Assembly (NCBI RefSeq): GCF_036173065.1
Contig: NZ_CP108041.1
Coordinates: forward strand, 4,157,001-4,221,000
Source: Rhodococcus sp. NBC_00297
GTDB lineage: Bacteria; Actinomycetota; Actinomycetes; Mycobacteriales; Mycobacteriaceae
DNA length: 64,000 bases
Direction: 5' to 3'
Position numbers and translations under genes: made by a program. Position 1 is the stretch's first letter. Each line of letters begins with the position of its first letter. Shown in pieces: positions 35,028-44,579 of this stretch. The notes below the pieces were generated by a model. The model saw nothing but the letters and a program-made list of their open reading frames with translations, searched no databases and was not told where the DNA came from.

Positions 35028-36502
35028 AGGCCGCGCGCTGCCGAGTAGGCCCCGACGACGAGACAGACGAGAGGAACGATCGAGACCACGACGGCGAGTT
35101 CGGCCAGTTCGGCCGCCCGGCGCGCGACGGGGGAGAATCGCCGACCCGGCGCGACGACACCGATCAGGATCGCGAGGACGCCGACCGCCACCGCAGCCCC
35201 GGTCCACCACGGCCACAGGTCGGCGCGTGTGGACGCACCGACTGCGAGGACGACGAGGACGACCGCGACACCCGCGGTGACAGCGACGGCGCAGCGCAGA
35301 CGATCGACACCCACGCGGCCCCGGCAGCACAGGACGGAGGCGATCGCGGCAGCGGCAGCGAGTCTGCCCGGATCGACGGTCGCGGCGATGTCGTGCGTGG
35401 CCACGACGATCGCCCCCATCGAGGCGAGCAGGGACAACCCCGTCGTGTAGCCGGTCAGGTACTGCTGAGCTGTGCGAGCACGTTCCGCGACGACGTCGAC
35501 GTCGGCGAGAGCGGACTCGTGTGCGGCGACGAGGGCGGCTTCCGACGGCCGCGTCGGCGGTCCCTCGTGTCCCGGGTGGTCGAGACGAGCGCCGGCATCG
35601 GCGAGTGGTACCGGGGGAAGGCGTATTCCGGCTCGTGCGGCCGACAGTCGCGGGGCGCGGGTGAGCGCCAGGGTGCACACGCCGGCGGTGACCGCCGCGA
35701 TCGTCACGGTGGGCACGTCACTCAGCGCCTCGACAGCAGCGGCGACGGCGCCCACGAGGCTCACGGTCGACACCGCGGTGAACGTGGCGCGTCCCTCGCG
35801 GCCGGCGACCATCGAGGTGACGACGGACGCCGTCGCGCTCAGCGCGAATCCGAGCACTGCGTCGGCCGCGGCATCCTGGCCGGGAACGAGCATCGTGCCC
35901 GCGGCGAACGCGAGGAGACACCCGGTCGACCTGAGACCGAAGCTCAGGGCCGAGGGGACGCGCGCCGCGGTGCACACACACGCGGCCACGACGGTGAGCA
36001 GCGCGAGGACGGCGAGACTCGCTGCCGCAGGGACTCCGCTCGTTCTCGTCGCGGTCCATCCCGCGGTCGCCAGTGCCGCCGTCGACACGACGGTGGCTGC
36101 GACGACCGAGTCGGACCGGGTCCACGAGTGGCCGTTGCAGAGAACGGCCACCGCCTCCGTCAGATCGTCGAAGACCGGCGGTGAGGACTCTCGTCCGCGG
36201 TGGAGAACCAGCACGTCGCCGTCCCGAACACCGTTGTCCAGCAACGAGAGACGCGCGTCGAGCGGCACTCCCACCATCGTCGAGAGCGACCGTGGGCCCG
36301 GCGAACGATCCGAGTCCGCGCGCTCGTCGATCAGCGCCGTCAGAGCGGGCACCGTCGCGGCGACGGCGACTCCGCCGGGAACCGAGACGTCCACCTCGAC
36401 GTCCCCCGTGATCACGGTGATGCGCAGCACGGCCGGCTCGATCCGGCGTACCGCGGATTCGCGCGTCGTGGACAGCGGCGCAGCGGTCGGCGCGATGGTC
36501 AT
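35024..36502 (-). CDS. eccD: Type VII secretion integral membrane protein EccD (ESX-4-like)
   Basis: A 492-residue protein with a cytoplasmic ubiquitin-like N-terminal domain (about residues 20-105: RITVITGDVEVDVSVPG ... DGDVLVLH) followed by about eleven hydrophobic helices. This is the EccD architecture; two copies per protomer form the ESX membrane cavity. It is first in a two-gene minus-strand unit with mycP and is divergent from eccC across a 199-bp region with an inverted repeat. ATG 36502 is preceded by a GGGGGA stretch. Confidence 0.9.
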   Translation of the reverse strand: MTIAPTAAPLSTTRESAVRRIEPAVLRITVITGDVEVDVSVPGGVAVAATVPALTALIDERADSDRSPGPRSLSTMVGVPLDARLSLLDNGVRDGDVLVLHRGRESSPPVFDDLTEAVAVLCNGHSWTRSDSVVAATVVSTAALATAGWTATRTSGVPAAASLAVLALLTVVAACVCTAARVPSALSFGLRSTGCLLAFAAGTMLVPGQDAAADAVLGFALSATASVVTSMVAGREGRATFTAVSTVSLVGAVAAAVEALSDVPTVTIAAVTAGVCTLALTRAPRLSAARAGIRLPPVPLADAGARLDHPGHEGPPTRPSEAALVAAHESALADVDVVAERARTAQQYLTGYTTGLSLLASMGAIVVATHDIAATVDPGRLAAAAAIASVLCCRGRVGVDRLRCAVAVTAGVAVVLVVLAVGASTRADLWPWWTGAAVAVGVLAILIGVVAPGRRFSPVARRAAELAELAVVVSIVPLVCLVVGAYSAARGL

Positions 36503-36554
36503 CGAAAGTCCCCCCGAACTCTCTTCCCGCGGTCGCACCGCGGGTCGTGCGAGC

Positions 36555-36623
36555 ACTATAGGTCAGTTCGGTGACATCGCCTCGCGATATGCACAGGCAC
36601 GAGGGTTCGTCCACAACCCTCGT
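36555..36623. promoter_or_regulatory. Divergent eccD/eccC regulatory region with inverted repeat
   Basis: A perfect 9-bp inverted repeat, ACGAGGGTT (36599-36607) and AACCCTCGT (36615-36623), with a 7-base spacer, fits a dimeric regulator site. On the minus strand TATAGT (complement of 36555-36560) is a near-consensus -10 for eccD; no clear -35 goes with it. The eccC promoter is not evident. Confidence 0.5.
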
Positions 36624-36701
36624 CGTCTTCCCTCCCGGTCGTCGGCGTCCGGCGCTACGGTCTGACCCGACTCGCCGAACGGGGCGGCGAGCCACTGGGG
36701 G

Positions 36702-39700
36702 GTGGACGTGGTGGTCGGACGTGAGGGCGAGTACGCGACGGCGGTGGACACGCGGGTGGTCCAGGGTCGATCGCAGCGCGAGGAGGCGCCGCGGGTGCCG
36801 GGCGGCACCGTCGAGATGGAGCCGCCACCGGAGATTCCGCGGGTGGTCCCGGGGAACCCGCTCCTGAAGATGCTGCCTCTGGTCATGGTGGTCGCGATGG
36901 TCGGCATGGTTGCCCTCATGATCACGTCGGGCGCGGCCGCCAACCCGATGACGCTGCTGTTCCCGGCCATGATGGTGGTGTCCATGTTGGGGATGTTCGC
37001 CGGTGGGGGCCGCGGAGGCGGGCCACGGACGGCCGAACTCGACGAATCGCGCAAGGACTATCTGACGTACCTCGGTGCGATGCGCGAGCGGGTCCGGTCG
37101 ACGGCGTCGGCGCAGCACGAGGCACTGGCCTTCTCCCATCCTGATCCGTCGACGCTGTCCTCGTTCGCCGGAACCTCACGCATGTGGGAGAGGCGGTCGA
37201 CAGACGACGACTTCGTCCATCTGCGGGTGGGCGTGGGCGACCAACGACTCGCCACTCGCCTCGTCACACCCGACACGGGTCCGCCCGAGGGTCTCGAGCC
37301 GGTGTCGGCCGCCCTCCTGCGCTCGTTCGTCCGGACCCATGCCATCGTGTCGGACCTTCCCACCGCGGTCTCGTTGCGCGCGTTCTCCGTGATCGGTGTC
37401 GACGGCCCCGTCGAGGCGGCGAGAGCGCTCGTGCGCTCGATGGTGTTGCAGGCGTGCACTTTCCACAGTCCGGACGACATCAGTGTGGTGGTCGTCGTGG
37501 ACGACTGCATCGCGGCGACGTGGGACTGGACGAAGTGGTTGCCGCACCACGGGGACGAGACCGCGTCGGACGGTGGCGGGCGACGGCGGCTGACCTTCGG
37601 ATCGCCGGCGGAGGCAGCGCGGGACCTCGCCGTCCCGGCGGCAGACTCGTCGACCGGTGCGCGTCCCCATCGCATCGTGGTCGTGGATCGCGGTGCCGAG
37701 GACGGTGTCGAGGATGCCGAGACATGGGAGACCGTGACGAGAGGCGGGGACGTGACGGTCCTGACCGTGTCCGGTGCGGGCCGGGACGGCACCGCGGATC
37801 GCACACTCGTCCTGGTCGTCGGCGACGGCGCGGACAGGCCTGCGCTCGGCGCACGGAGCGCGGCCGGAGTCGAGATGTTCGGTACCGCGGACGGTGTGGA
37901 CGTGGTCACCGCCGCCGTGGTGGCGCGGGGACTCGCTCGATTCCGGACGGGCGACACCGTCGTGCGGGCGGAGGGTGGCCCGCGCGTCCGAGCATGGGAA
38001 CACCTGCCCGGCATGACGTCTCCCGACAGTCTCGACCCCGGCGTCGCCTGGTCCTCCCGTTCCGGGCGGTCGCGACTGCGCGTCCCGTTCGGACTCGACG
38101 ACGACGGTCGCGTCGTCGAGCTCGACCTGAAGGAGGCCGCCGAGGGGGGTATGGGACCGCACGGACTCTGTATCGGCGCCACGGGATCGGGAAAGTCGGA
38201 ACTGTTGCGGACGCTGGTGCTCGGACTCGTCGCGACGCACCCGCCCGACGTCCTGAATCTCGTCCTCGTCGACTTCAAGGGTGGGGCCACGTTTCTCGGA
38301 CTCGAATCGGCGCCTCACGTCGCGGCCGTCATCACCAATCTGTCCGAGGAAGCGCAGATGGTCGAGCGGATGCGCGACGCGCTCGCGGGCGAGATGACTC
38401 GACGGCAGGAACTGCTCAGGGCCGCCGGCAATTACGCGAACGTCTCCGATTACACCCGTGCGCGCGAGGGTGATGCCGCACTCGCGCCTCTACCGGCGCT
38501 CTTCGTCGTCGTCGACGAGTTCTCCGAACTGCTGACCCGGTTCCCGGAGTTCGCCGAGCTCTTCGTCGCGATCGGGCGACTCGGGCGCTCGCTGCACATC
38601 CATCTGTTGCTGGCGAGCCAGCGGCTCGACGAGGGTCGGCTGCGCGGACTCGACAGTCATCTCTCCTACCGCATCGGTCTGAAGACGTTCTCGGCCTCCG
38701 AATCTCGATCGGTTCTGGGTGTCGCCGACGCGCATCACGTGACCGGGGGTCCGGGAGTGGGGTTCCTCAGAACGGACTCCAGCGAGCTGGTGCGCTTCAC
38801 CGCGATGTACGTCTCGGGTCCCCGTCTGCGGAGCGACGAGCCCGCAGCGCTCTCGGTCGGCGCAGGCTCGACCGGGCCCCGTCTCTTCACGGCGGCGCCG
38901 GTGCCGCTGCTCGACGAGACCGCCCTCGAACCGGCGGTCGAACCGCCGTCTCCGTCCGAGTCGTCGGACGGCGGCACCGTCCTCTCCGCCGTCGTCGCGC
39001 GAGTGCGCGGTCACGGGCGTCCCGCACACCGGGTGTGGCTACCGCCGTTGGACCGGCCCGTCACACTCGACTCGGTGTCACCGGACACGGCGCTCGGCGG
39101 TGACCGGCCCGACGCGGCGGGGTCACTGCGCGCCGTGGTCGCACTGGTCGACCGGCCGTACGACCAGCGACGCGATGCACTCGAACTCGACCTCACCGGT
39201 GCGTCCGGGCACGTCGCGATCGTCGGGGGACCGCAGTCCGGCAAGTCCACCGCGCTCTGCACGCTCGTCCTCGATCTGGCTCTGCGGTACTCCCCGCACC
39301 ACGTGCAGTTCCACGTCCTGGACTTCGGCGGTGGATCCGTCGGACGGCTGGTAGGCCTTCCTCACGTCGGATCCGTCGCGGTCCGCTCGGAGGCGGACGC
39401 CGTGCGACGCATCGTCGCCGACGTGGTCGGAACCGTTCGGCGCCGCGAGGAGTTGTTCCGCACCGGCGAGATCCGGTCGATGGCCGACGCGCGGCGCAGG
39501 CGAGAGTCGGGTGGAGACAGTGCACCGCCGGTGCCGGACATCGTTCTGGTCGTCGACGGGTGGAGCACGATCCGAGCCGAGTTCGAGGCCCTCGAACCGT
39601 CCCTGCACCAGCTGGTGTCGAGCGGACTCTCCTACGGGGTGCACGTCGTCCTCGCCGCGAGTCGGTGGGCCGAGCTCCGTCCCGTGGTGAAGGATGCCGT

Positions 39701-40730
39701 CACCACGAGAGTCGAACTGCGCATGGGTGATCCGTCGGACTCGGACATCGGCCGAGCACGGGCGATGCACGTCCCGACGCGTCGGCCCGGTCGAGGCATC
39801 ACCCCGGACGGGTTGCATCTGCTCGTCGCGCTCCCGCGTGTCGACGCCATCGCCGACACCGACGATCTCGGACACGGGACCGACCGCGCGATCGCCGAGT
39901 CGGTCCACCGGTGGCGGGGTGACGCACCGACGCCCCCGGTGCGACTGTTGCCGCGTCGACTCGAGCGCGACGACCTTCTGTCGTCCGTGTCGGAGTGGTG
40001 GCCACCGTCCGCCTCGGGGACATTCGTCGCCACCGTGCCGGTGGGTGTCGACGAGAACGATCTCGCGCCGGTCGTTCTCGATCTGGCCGAGCATCCGCAC
40101 CTTCTCGTCCTCGGCGACTCGGGCTGCGGGAAGACCAGTCTGCTGCGATCGATCTGCCGTTCGCTCGCGCAGGCCAACGACGCCACGTCGCTGAGAATCC
40201 TCGCCGTCGACTACCGACGAACCCTGCTGGGCGACATCCCGTCCGATCGGCTCGCCGGTCACGCGTCCACGGGCGAGCAGGCCACGACGATGGTCGCCGA
40301 ACTCGCGACCTACCTGCGTGCCCGCCGTCCGGGACCGGACACCACTCGTCGCGAACTCGCTGCGAGATCCTGGTGGACCGGTCCCGAGATCGTCGTGGTC
40401 GTCGACGACTACGACCTCGTCGTCACGCCGCACGGAAACCCGCTGACCGAGTTGCTGGAACTGCTGTCGCAGGCGCGGGACGTCGGTCTGCATCTCGTCG
40501 TCGCACGTCGGTGCGGCGGATCCGCTCGGGCACTGTACGAACCGGTCCTCGCGAGGCTCAAGGACCTGGCATCACCGGGACTGGTGATGAGCGGGAGCCG
40601 AGAGGAGGGCGTCCTGCTCGGCTCCGTCCGTCCGTCCGAACTCCCACCCGGACGCGGTGTGCTGGTCGGGCGCGGAACGGCGACACTGGTGCAGACCGCG
40701 CTGTGCGAGACCGCGCCGGACGAGCGGTGA
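36702..40730 (+). CDS. eccC: Type VII secretion ATPase EccC (ESX-4-like, single chain)
   Basis: A 1342-residue FtsK/SpoIIIE-type ATPase and motor of the secretion system. Two N-terminal membrane helices (about residues 50-105) are followed by a DUF domain and three ATPase domains with Walker A motifs GATGSGKS (near 492), GGPQSGKST (near 843) and GDSGCGKTS (near 1138). EccCa and EccCb are fused, as in ESX-4. The linker after domain 1 is Pro/Ser rich. Start is GTG 36702; GTG 36708 is also possible. The stop overlaps the next gene (GTGA). Confidence 0.95.
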   Translation: MDVVVGREGEYATAVDTRVVQGRSQREEAPRVPGGTVEMEPPPEIPRVVPGNPLLKMLPLVMVVAMVGMVALMITSGAAANPMTLLFPAMMVVSMLGMFAGGGRGGGPRTAELDESRKDYLTYLGAMRERVRSTASAQHEALAFSHPDPSTLSSFAGTSRMWERRSTDDDFVHLRVGVGDQRLATRLVTPDTGPPEGLEPVSAALLRSFVRTHAIVSDLPTAVSLRAFSVIGVDGPVEAARALVRSMVLQACTFHSPDDISVVVVVDDCIAATWDWTKWLPHHGDETASDGGGRRRLTFGSPAEAARDLAVPAADSSTGARPHRIVVVDRGAEDGVEDAETWETVTRGGDVTVLTVSGAGRDGTADRTLVLVVGDGADRPALGARSAAGVEMFGTADGVDVVTAAVVARGLARFRTGDTVVRAEGGPRVRAWEHLPGMTSPDSLDPGVAWSSRSGRSRLRVPFGLDDDGRVVELDLKEAAEGGMGPHGLCIGATGSGKSELLRTLVLGLVATHPPDVLNLVLVDFKGGATFLGLESAPHVAAVITNLSEEAQMVERMRDALAGEMTRRQELLRAAGNYANVSDYTRAREGDAALAPLPALFVVVDEFSELLTRFPEFAELFVAIGRLGRSLHIHLLLASQRLDEGRLRGLDSHLSYRIGLKTFSASESRSVLGVADAHHVTGGPGVGFLRTDSSELVRFTAMYVSGPRLRSDEPAALSVGAGSTGPRLFTAAPVPLLDETALEPAVEPPSPSESSDGGTVLSAVVARVRGHGRPAHRVWLPPLDRPVTLDSVSPDTALGGDRPDAAGSLRAVVALVDRPYDQRRDALELDLTGASGHVAIVGGPQSGKSTALCTLVLDLALRYSPHHVQFHVLDFGGGSVGRLVGLPHVGSVAVRSEADAVRRIVADVVGTVRRREELFRTGEIRSMADARRRRESGGDSAPPVPDIVLVVDGWSTIRAEFEALEPSLHQLVSSGLSYGVHVVLAASRWAELRPVVKDAVTTRVELRMGDPSDSDIGRARAMHVPTRRPGRGITPDGLHLLVALPRVDAIADTDDLGHGTDRAIAESVHRWRGDAPTPPVRLLPRRLERDDLLSSVSEWWPPSASGTFVATVPVGVDENDLAPVVLDLAEHPHLLVLGDSGCGKTSLLRSICRSLAQANDATSLRILAVDYRRTLLGDIPSDRLAGHASTGEQATTMVAELATYLRARRPGPDTTRRELAARSWWTGPEIVVVVDDYDLVVTPHGNPLTELLELLSQARDVGLHLVVARRCGGSARALYEPVLARLKDLASPGLVMSGSREEGVLLGSVRPSELPPGRGVLVGRGTATLVQTALCETAPDER

Positions 40731-42163
40731 CGTCGCCCGTCGGACTCGTCACGACCGTGGACGCGGTGTGGTGTTCACGGTTCGGGGTGCTGTCGAGAAC
40801 TCCCGCAGACGGTTCCGCGTCCGTGGACGTCCTCGGCCACATCGACGACCGCGTCGTCACTCTCGCCGACGGACACGAGGTCGAGGTGTCGACGATGGTG
40901 TCCGAGATGTTCACCGACGCTCTGCGCGATGCGGGTGTGCACGGTGGGGACCACGACCTGGTGCTGGTGCACCCACCGCACTGGGGAGCCGTGCGCTGCA
41001 GCGTCCTCACCGCGGCCGCGCGACCCCTCGCGCGTGACGTCCTCCTCGTGTCGTCGGCGCTCGTCGCGCGGGACGCGGCGCAGTCGGCCCGGCCCTGCCC
41101 GTGCGGTGGATCACGCTGCCGAACAGTGGTTCTCGACCGCACACCGCACCGCACCACGGTCTCGACCGTGGTGAGTACGGCCCTCAGCAGCGACGTCGTG
41201 GACTGTGTTCTGACCGACCCCACGATCGGAGGGGACGACGAGCTGACGGTGTCGCGCACTCGTGCCGCGGTGGACGGAGCTCTCGCTGCCGCGCCGGCCT
41301 GCCGACTCGTCGTGCACGGCACGAGTGACACCTTGCCGCGATCCGTACTCGACGAGATGAGCGATCTGACGGTGGTGACGGTGGACGGCGAGGAGATGGC
41401 GGCAGCCGTGGTCCCGAGCGCGGGCGCGAGCCCCCTTCCGATTCCGGCCGTCACATCGTCCGTACCGGCCGAGCTCACGCCCGGTAGGACGGGCGCGTGG
41501 CTGGCCGAACGAGCCGCGGCGGCGGCCGTGGACCGTCGGCGCACGACCCGACGGCCGGTCCTGGTGGCAGCGGTGGCGACCGCGCTGGTGTGCGTCAGCA
41601 TCGGCGTCGCGGCACTGACCAGCGGACAGTCGCCCGCGCCTGCGACGGAGCGGCCAGGAGCCGCAGAGCCGTCCATGATCCCGGCCGGGCCCACCCGACC
41701 CACCGCGCCCACCACCGAGCCGGCCGCCGCGACGACGACGAGCGCCCCCGCCGGCACCGACTTCTCGATCGCGGGAACGCACCTGATCGTGCCGGTGGGG
41801 TGGCATGTCGAGCCGGGTACGGAGCGGGTCGAGATCCGTCCCGACACACTCGCCGGCATGCGACTGGTGCTGGTGGTCCGCGAACTCGGTGTGGGCGTCG
41901 GACTCCCCGACGTGCAGGCCACCCTGTCGGCCGGGGTCGACGCCGCACCCGATCGCCTCGGCGGGCTCGATCGACGGTCGGACGTATCCGATCGTCCCGC
42001 GCTCGTCTACACCGAGAAGGCGTCCGACGGCTCGACGGTGGCGTGGACGGTGATCGTGTCACCGGGGGAGCAGACGAGTCTCGGCTGTCAGAGCACCGAG
42101 GCCGCGAACCCCGTGATGGCGGAGGTCTGCACCGCGGTCCTCGCGTCCCTCGTCGTCGGGTGA
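40727..42163 (+). CDS. Type VII secretion-associated protein (Rv3446c-like)
   Basis: A 478-residue protein. The N-terminal ~265 residues resemble a degenerate actin/Hsp70-like fold (TTVDAVWCSRFGVLSR, DLVLVHPPHWG, LLVSSALVARDAA). A single membrane helix (about residues 285-305, VLVAAVATALVCVSIGVAAL) is followed by a Pro/Thr-rich linker and a ~130-residue extracytoplasmic domain (IVPVGWHVEPG...). This matches the T7SS-associated family found after eccC in ESX-4 loci. GTG 40727 overlaps the eccC stop by four bases. Its role is not established. Confidence 0.82.
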   Translation: MTSPVGLVTTVDAVWCSRFGVLSRTPADGSASVDVLGHIDDRVVTLADGHEVEVSTMVSEMFTDALRDAGVHGGDHDLVLVHPPHWGAVRCSVLTAAARPLARDVLLVSSALVARDAAQSARPCPCGGSRCRTVVLDRTPHRTTVSTVVSTALSSDVVDCVLTDPTIGGDDELTVSRTRAAVDGALAAAPACRLVVHGTSDTLPRSVLDEMSDLTVVTVDGEEMAAAVVPSAGASPLPIPAVTSSVPAELTPGRTGAWLAERAAAAAVDRRRTTRRPVLVAAVATALVCVSIGVAALTSGQSPAPATERPGAAEPSMIPAGPTRPTAPTTEPAAATTTSAPAGTDFSIAGTHLIVPVGWHVEPGTERVEIRPDTLAGMRLVLVVRELGVGVGLPDVQATLSAGVDAAPDRLGGLDRRSDVSDRPALVYTEKASDGSTVAWTVIVSPGEQTSLGCQSTEAANPVMAEVCTAVLASLVVG

Positions 42164-42268
42164 CGCCGTGGCGGAGACGGAACCGTTCGCCGAGTCGTCG
42201 CGTCGAAGGAGGTGCAGGGGAAGTTCCGGGTACCGGCCCGGACCACACCGAGGGGGGATCGAGAGACC

Positions 42269-42580
42269 ATGTCGCAGATGAAGACCACCGTCGAGACGAT
42301 GCACGTCACCGCAGGGAAGGTGGACCAGCTGACGCTCGAGATCAAGGCGCTGCTGGACCAGCTGCGTGGCGACGTCCAGGCCGTCGGAGGGAGTTGGGAA
42401 GGCGCGGCGGCGATCGCGTTCCAGAACGTCATGACCAGCTGGGACGGCAGCGCGAACAAGTTGCAACTCGCGCTGGGTTCGATCGGGGACGCCATCAAGT
42501 CGAGCGGGACCGCCTACGGCGCTGCCGACGACGACAACACGCGCACCGTCACCGCCGCGGGCGGTTCGCTCAACCTCTGA
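42269..42580 (+). CDS. esxU: WXG100 family secreted protein (EsxU-like)
   Basis: A 103-residue helix-turn-helix protein with the WxG turn at Trp43-Gly45 (SWEG) and a C-terminal YxxxD secretion signal at Tyr83-Asp87 (YGAAD). WXG100 proteins are secreted as heterodimers by ESX systems, with the YxxxD motif recognised by EccC. GGGGGG-rich sequence upstream of ATG 42269 is a weak ribosome binding site. It is 105 bp downstream of the T7SS-associated gene and 51 bp before its partner. Confidence 0.88.
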   Translation: MSQMKTTVETMHVTAGKVDQLTLEIKALLDQLRGDVQAVGGSWEGAAAIAFQNVMTSWDGSANKLQLALGSIGDAIKSSGTAYGAADDDNTRTVTAAGGSLNL

Positions 42581-42631
42581 CCCGCCGATCATCTGATCTG
42601 CCCATCACTCACGTCAGGAAGGACGTTCACC

Positions 42632-42910
42632 ATGAGATACGTGTTCGGTGCCATCGACCAGGTCACTGCTCAGATCGACGCGAAGCAGGCCACTCTCAAC
42701 AGCAAGCTCGACGAACTGCGCCAGATCATCTCGCCGCTGGTGGCGGAATGGGAAGGCACGGCGTCGGAGTCGTACCAGGACAAGCAGCGCCAGTGGGACT
42801 CGGCCGCCCTGGAGCTCAATCAGGTTCTCGAGGCGGTCGGCAGTGCCGTCGGTCAGGGCAACGCCGACATGCAGGCACGCGAGGCGGCGAACCGGGGAAT
42901 GTTCGCCTGA
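42632..42910 (+). CDS. esxT: WXG100 family secreted protein (EsxT-like)
   Basis: A 92-residue protein with Trp40-Glu-Gly42 at the turn (EWEGTASESY) between two amphipathic helices. It lacks a C-terminal YxxxD, so it should pair with the upstream partner that carries the signal. An AGGAAGGA site lies upstream of ATG 42632. The operon closes with the hairpin at 42923-42958. Confidence 0.88.
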   Translation: MRYVFGAIDQVTAQIDAKQATLNSKLDELRQIISPLVAEWEGTASESYQDKQRQWDSAALELNQVLEAVGSAVGQGNADMQAREAANRGMFA

Positions 42911-42922
42911 TCACGGACGAGG

Positions 42923-42958
42923 TGGGCAACCGGGGCGCGGGGGGTCTCCGGTTGCCCA
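42923..42958 (+). terminator. Terminator of the esx operon
   Basis: TGGGCAACCGG (42923-42933) and CCGGTTGCCCA (42948-42958) form a perfect 11-bp stem with a 14-base G-rich loop, 12 bases after the esxT stop. No T-tract, as is common in actinobacteria. Confidence 0.65.
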
Positions 42959-43012
42959 TCTCCGACGGTCCGTACGACTGCGGTCGGCGCGGGGCGGATA
43001 CTGGACGTCGTC

Positions 43013-43411
43013 ATGACACTGCCGGATCAGCCCGTCACCGACCCGAGCGACCGCGACCACGCGGCTCGGGCAATCGCCCGCAACCGGGTCGCGGCGGAAC
43101 GTGCGCTCACCGAGGCCCGCATCGTGTCGCTCGCACGACAGCACCAGGCCATCGTCGAAGGGTCGCGGTGGACCACGGACGACGACGAGCACGACCCCGA
43201 GGGGTCGACCATCGCGTTCGAACGCGCCGCCATCGCATCGATGTCGAGAGAGGCGCGGGAGGAACTGCGCGAACTCGACGACGCGGAGATGCGGATCGAG
43301 CGCGGCACCTACGGACAGTGCGAGGTGTGCGGCGGGGCGATCTCCGACCCCCGCCTCGAGGCGCTGCCCACTGCTCGCCGCTGCATCGACTGCACCTCTC
43401 GTCGGCGATGA
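43013..43411 (+). CDS. TraR/DksA-type zinc finger protein
   Basis: A 132-residue protein with a helical N-terminal coiled-coil-like half and a C-terminal zinc finger, CEVC-17 residues-CIDC, preceded by IERGTYGQ as in the DksA/TraR family. DksA-like proteins bind the secondary channel of RNA polymerase and tune transcription, often of ribosomal genes. Two acidic residues at the coiled-coil tip (ELDDAEM or DDDEHD) could serve this role, but it is shorter than E. coli DksA (151 residues). It lies directly before rplM with its own spacing. Confidence 0.82.
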   Translation: MTLPDQPVTDPSDRDHAARAIARNRVAAERALTEARIVSLARQHQAIVEGSRWTTDDDEHDPEGSTIAFERAAIASMSREAREELRELDDAEMRIERGTYGQCEVCGGAISDPRLEALPTARRCIDCTSRRR

Positions 43412-43424
43412 CGGTCGAGGGGTT

Positions 43425-43454
43425 TTGACCTGCCAGTACGTGGGCCGGTAAGGT
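43425..43454 (+). promoter_or_regulatory. Sigma-70-type promoter for rplM-rpsI
   Basis: TTGACC (43425-43430) and TAAGGT (43449-43454) are separated by 18 bases. Transcription would begin near 43461 and give a ~123-base leader before rplM. This is the best promoter match in the window. Confidence 0.65.
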
Positions 43455-43583
43455 ACACCGTTGGCGTTCGGTACATCGAGTCGTCATGCACGACCGATAC
43501 CGGTCCCTCGGGTCTCCACTGGCCGCCGAGACGACCGACCACGCGCCTGGCCAGCACCATCAGCGATGAGACAAGGAAGTTCT

Positions 43584-44027
43584 GTGTCCACGTACAGCCA
43601 AAAGGCCGGGGATGTCACCCGGACCTGGCACGTGATCGACGCCACCGACGTCGTTCTCGGCCGCCTCGCAGTCCAGGCAGCAACTCTGCTGCGTGGCAAG
43701 CACAAGCCCACGTATTCCCCCAACCTCGACGGCGGAGACTTCGTCATCGTCATCAACGCTGAGAAGGTCGCGATCAGCGGCAACAAGCGGACCGACAAGT
43801 TCCACTACCACCACTCGGGCTTCCCGGGCGGTCTCCGTGCGCGCAGCATCGGTGAGGTTCTGGACAAGAACCCCGACCGCGTCGTGGAGAAGGCCATCAA
43901 GGGCATGATCCCCAAGACCAAGCTCGGCAACCAGATCGCCGGCAAGCTCAAGGTCTACGCAGGTCCCGATCACCCCCACACGGCTCAGCAGCCCGTCCCG
44001 TACGAGATCAAGCAGGTGTCCCAGTGA
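43584..44027 (+). CDS. rplM: 50S ribosomal protein L13
   Basis: A 147-residue protein with the diagnostic [19 protein letters not shown] near the N-terminus and [14 protein letters not shown] at the C-terminus. It is an early-assembly 50S protein. GTG 43584 follows AAGGAAG; an upstream in-frame start at 43461 is rejected as it would be the transcript start itself. The stop overlaps rpsI by four bases (GTGA). Confidence 0.96.
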   Translation: MSTYSQKAGDVTRTWHVIDATDVVLGRLAVQAATLLRGKHKPTYSPNLDGGDFVIVINAEKVAISGNKRTDKFHYHHSGFPGGLRARSIGEVLDKNPDRVVEKAIKGMIPKTKLGNQIAGKLKVYAGPDHPHTAQQPVPYEIKQVSQ

Positions 44028-44563
44028 CCGCTCCCGAAGAGAACGTCGTGACCGAGACGGCCGAAGAGACCGTCCCCATCGGTGACTCCGTCGAGATCGC
44101 CGACGAGTTCGTCTCCGTCGAGGAGCCCGAGGTCGTCGCCGACATCGAGGCCGCCGCTCGTCCCGCCATCTACATCGATCGCCCCGTCACCACGGTCGGT
44201 CGTCGTAAGGAAGCCGTCGTGCGCGTGCGCATGACCCCCGGCTCGGGCGACTTCAAGCTCAACGGCCGCACCCTCGAGGACTACTTCCCCAACAAGGTGC
44301 ACCAGCAGCTCATCAAGTCCCCGTTCGTCACCGTCGAGCGTGCGGACGGCTTCGACATCGTCGCCCTCCTGCACGGTGGCGGCCCGTCCGGCCAGGCAGG
44401 CGCCCTGCGTCTCGCCATCGCCCGTGCCCTCATCGAGGTCACCCCGGACGATCGCCCCGCCCTCAAGAAGGCCGGCTTCCTCACGCGTGACCCGCGTGCC
44501 GTGGAGCGCAAGAAGTACGGCCTGAAGAAGGCTCGTAAGGCATCGCAGTACTCGAAGCGCTGA
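44024..44563 (+). CDS. rpsI: 30S ribosomal protein S9 with acidic N-terminal extension
   Basis: A 179-residue protein. The last ~130 residues are a normal S9 ([45 protein letters not shown]); the C-terminal Lys-Arg reaches the P-site tRNA. The first ~48 residues are Glu/Val rich and acidic, as in other actinobacteria. GTG 44024 overlaps the rplM stop. Confidence 0.96.
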   Translation: MTAPEENVVTETAEETVPIGDSVEIADEFVSVEEPEVVADIEAAARPAIYIDRPVTTVGRRKEAVVRVRMTPGSGDFKLNGRTLEDYFPNKVHQQLIKSPFVTVERADGFDIVALLHGGGPSGQAGALRLAIARALIEVTPDDRPALKKAGFLTRDPRAVERKKYGLKKARKASQYSKR

Positions 44564-44579
44564 TCTCAGCACTTCTGGA

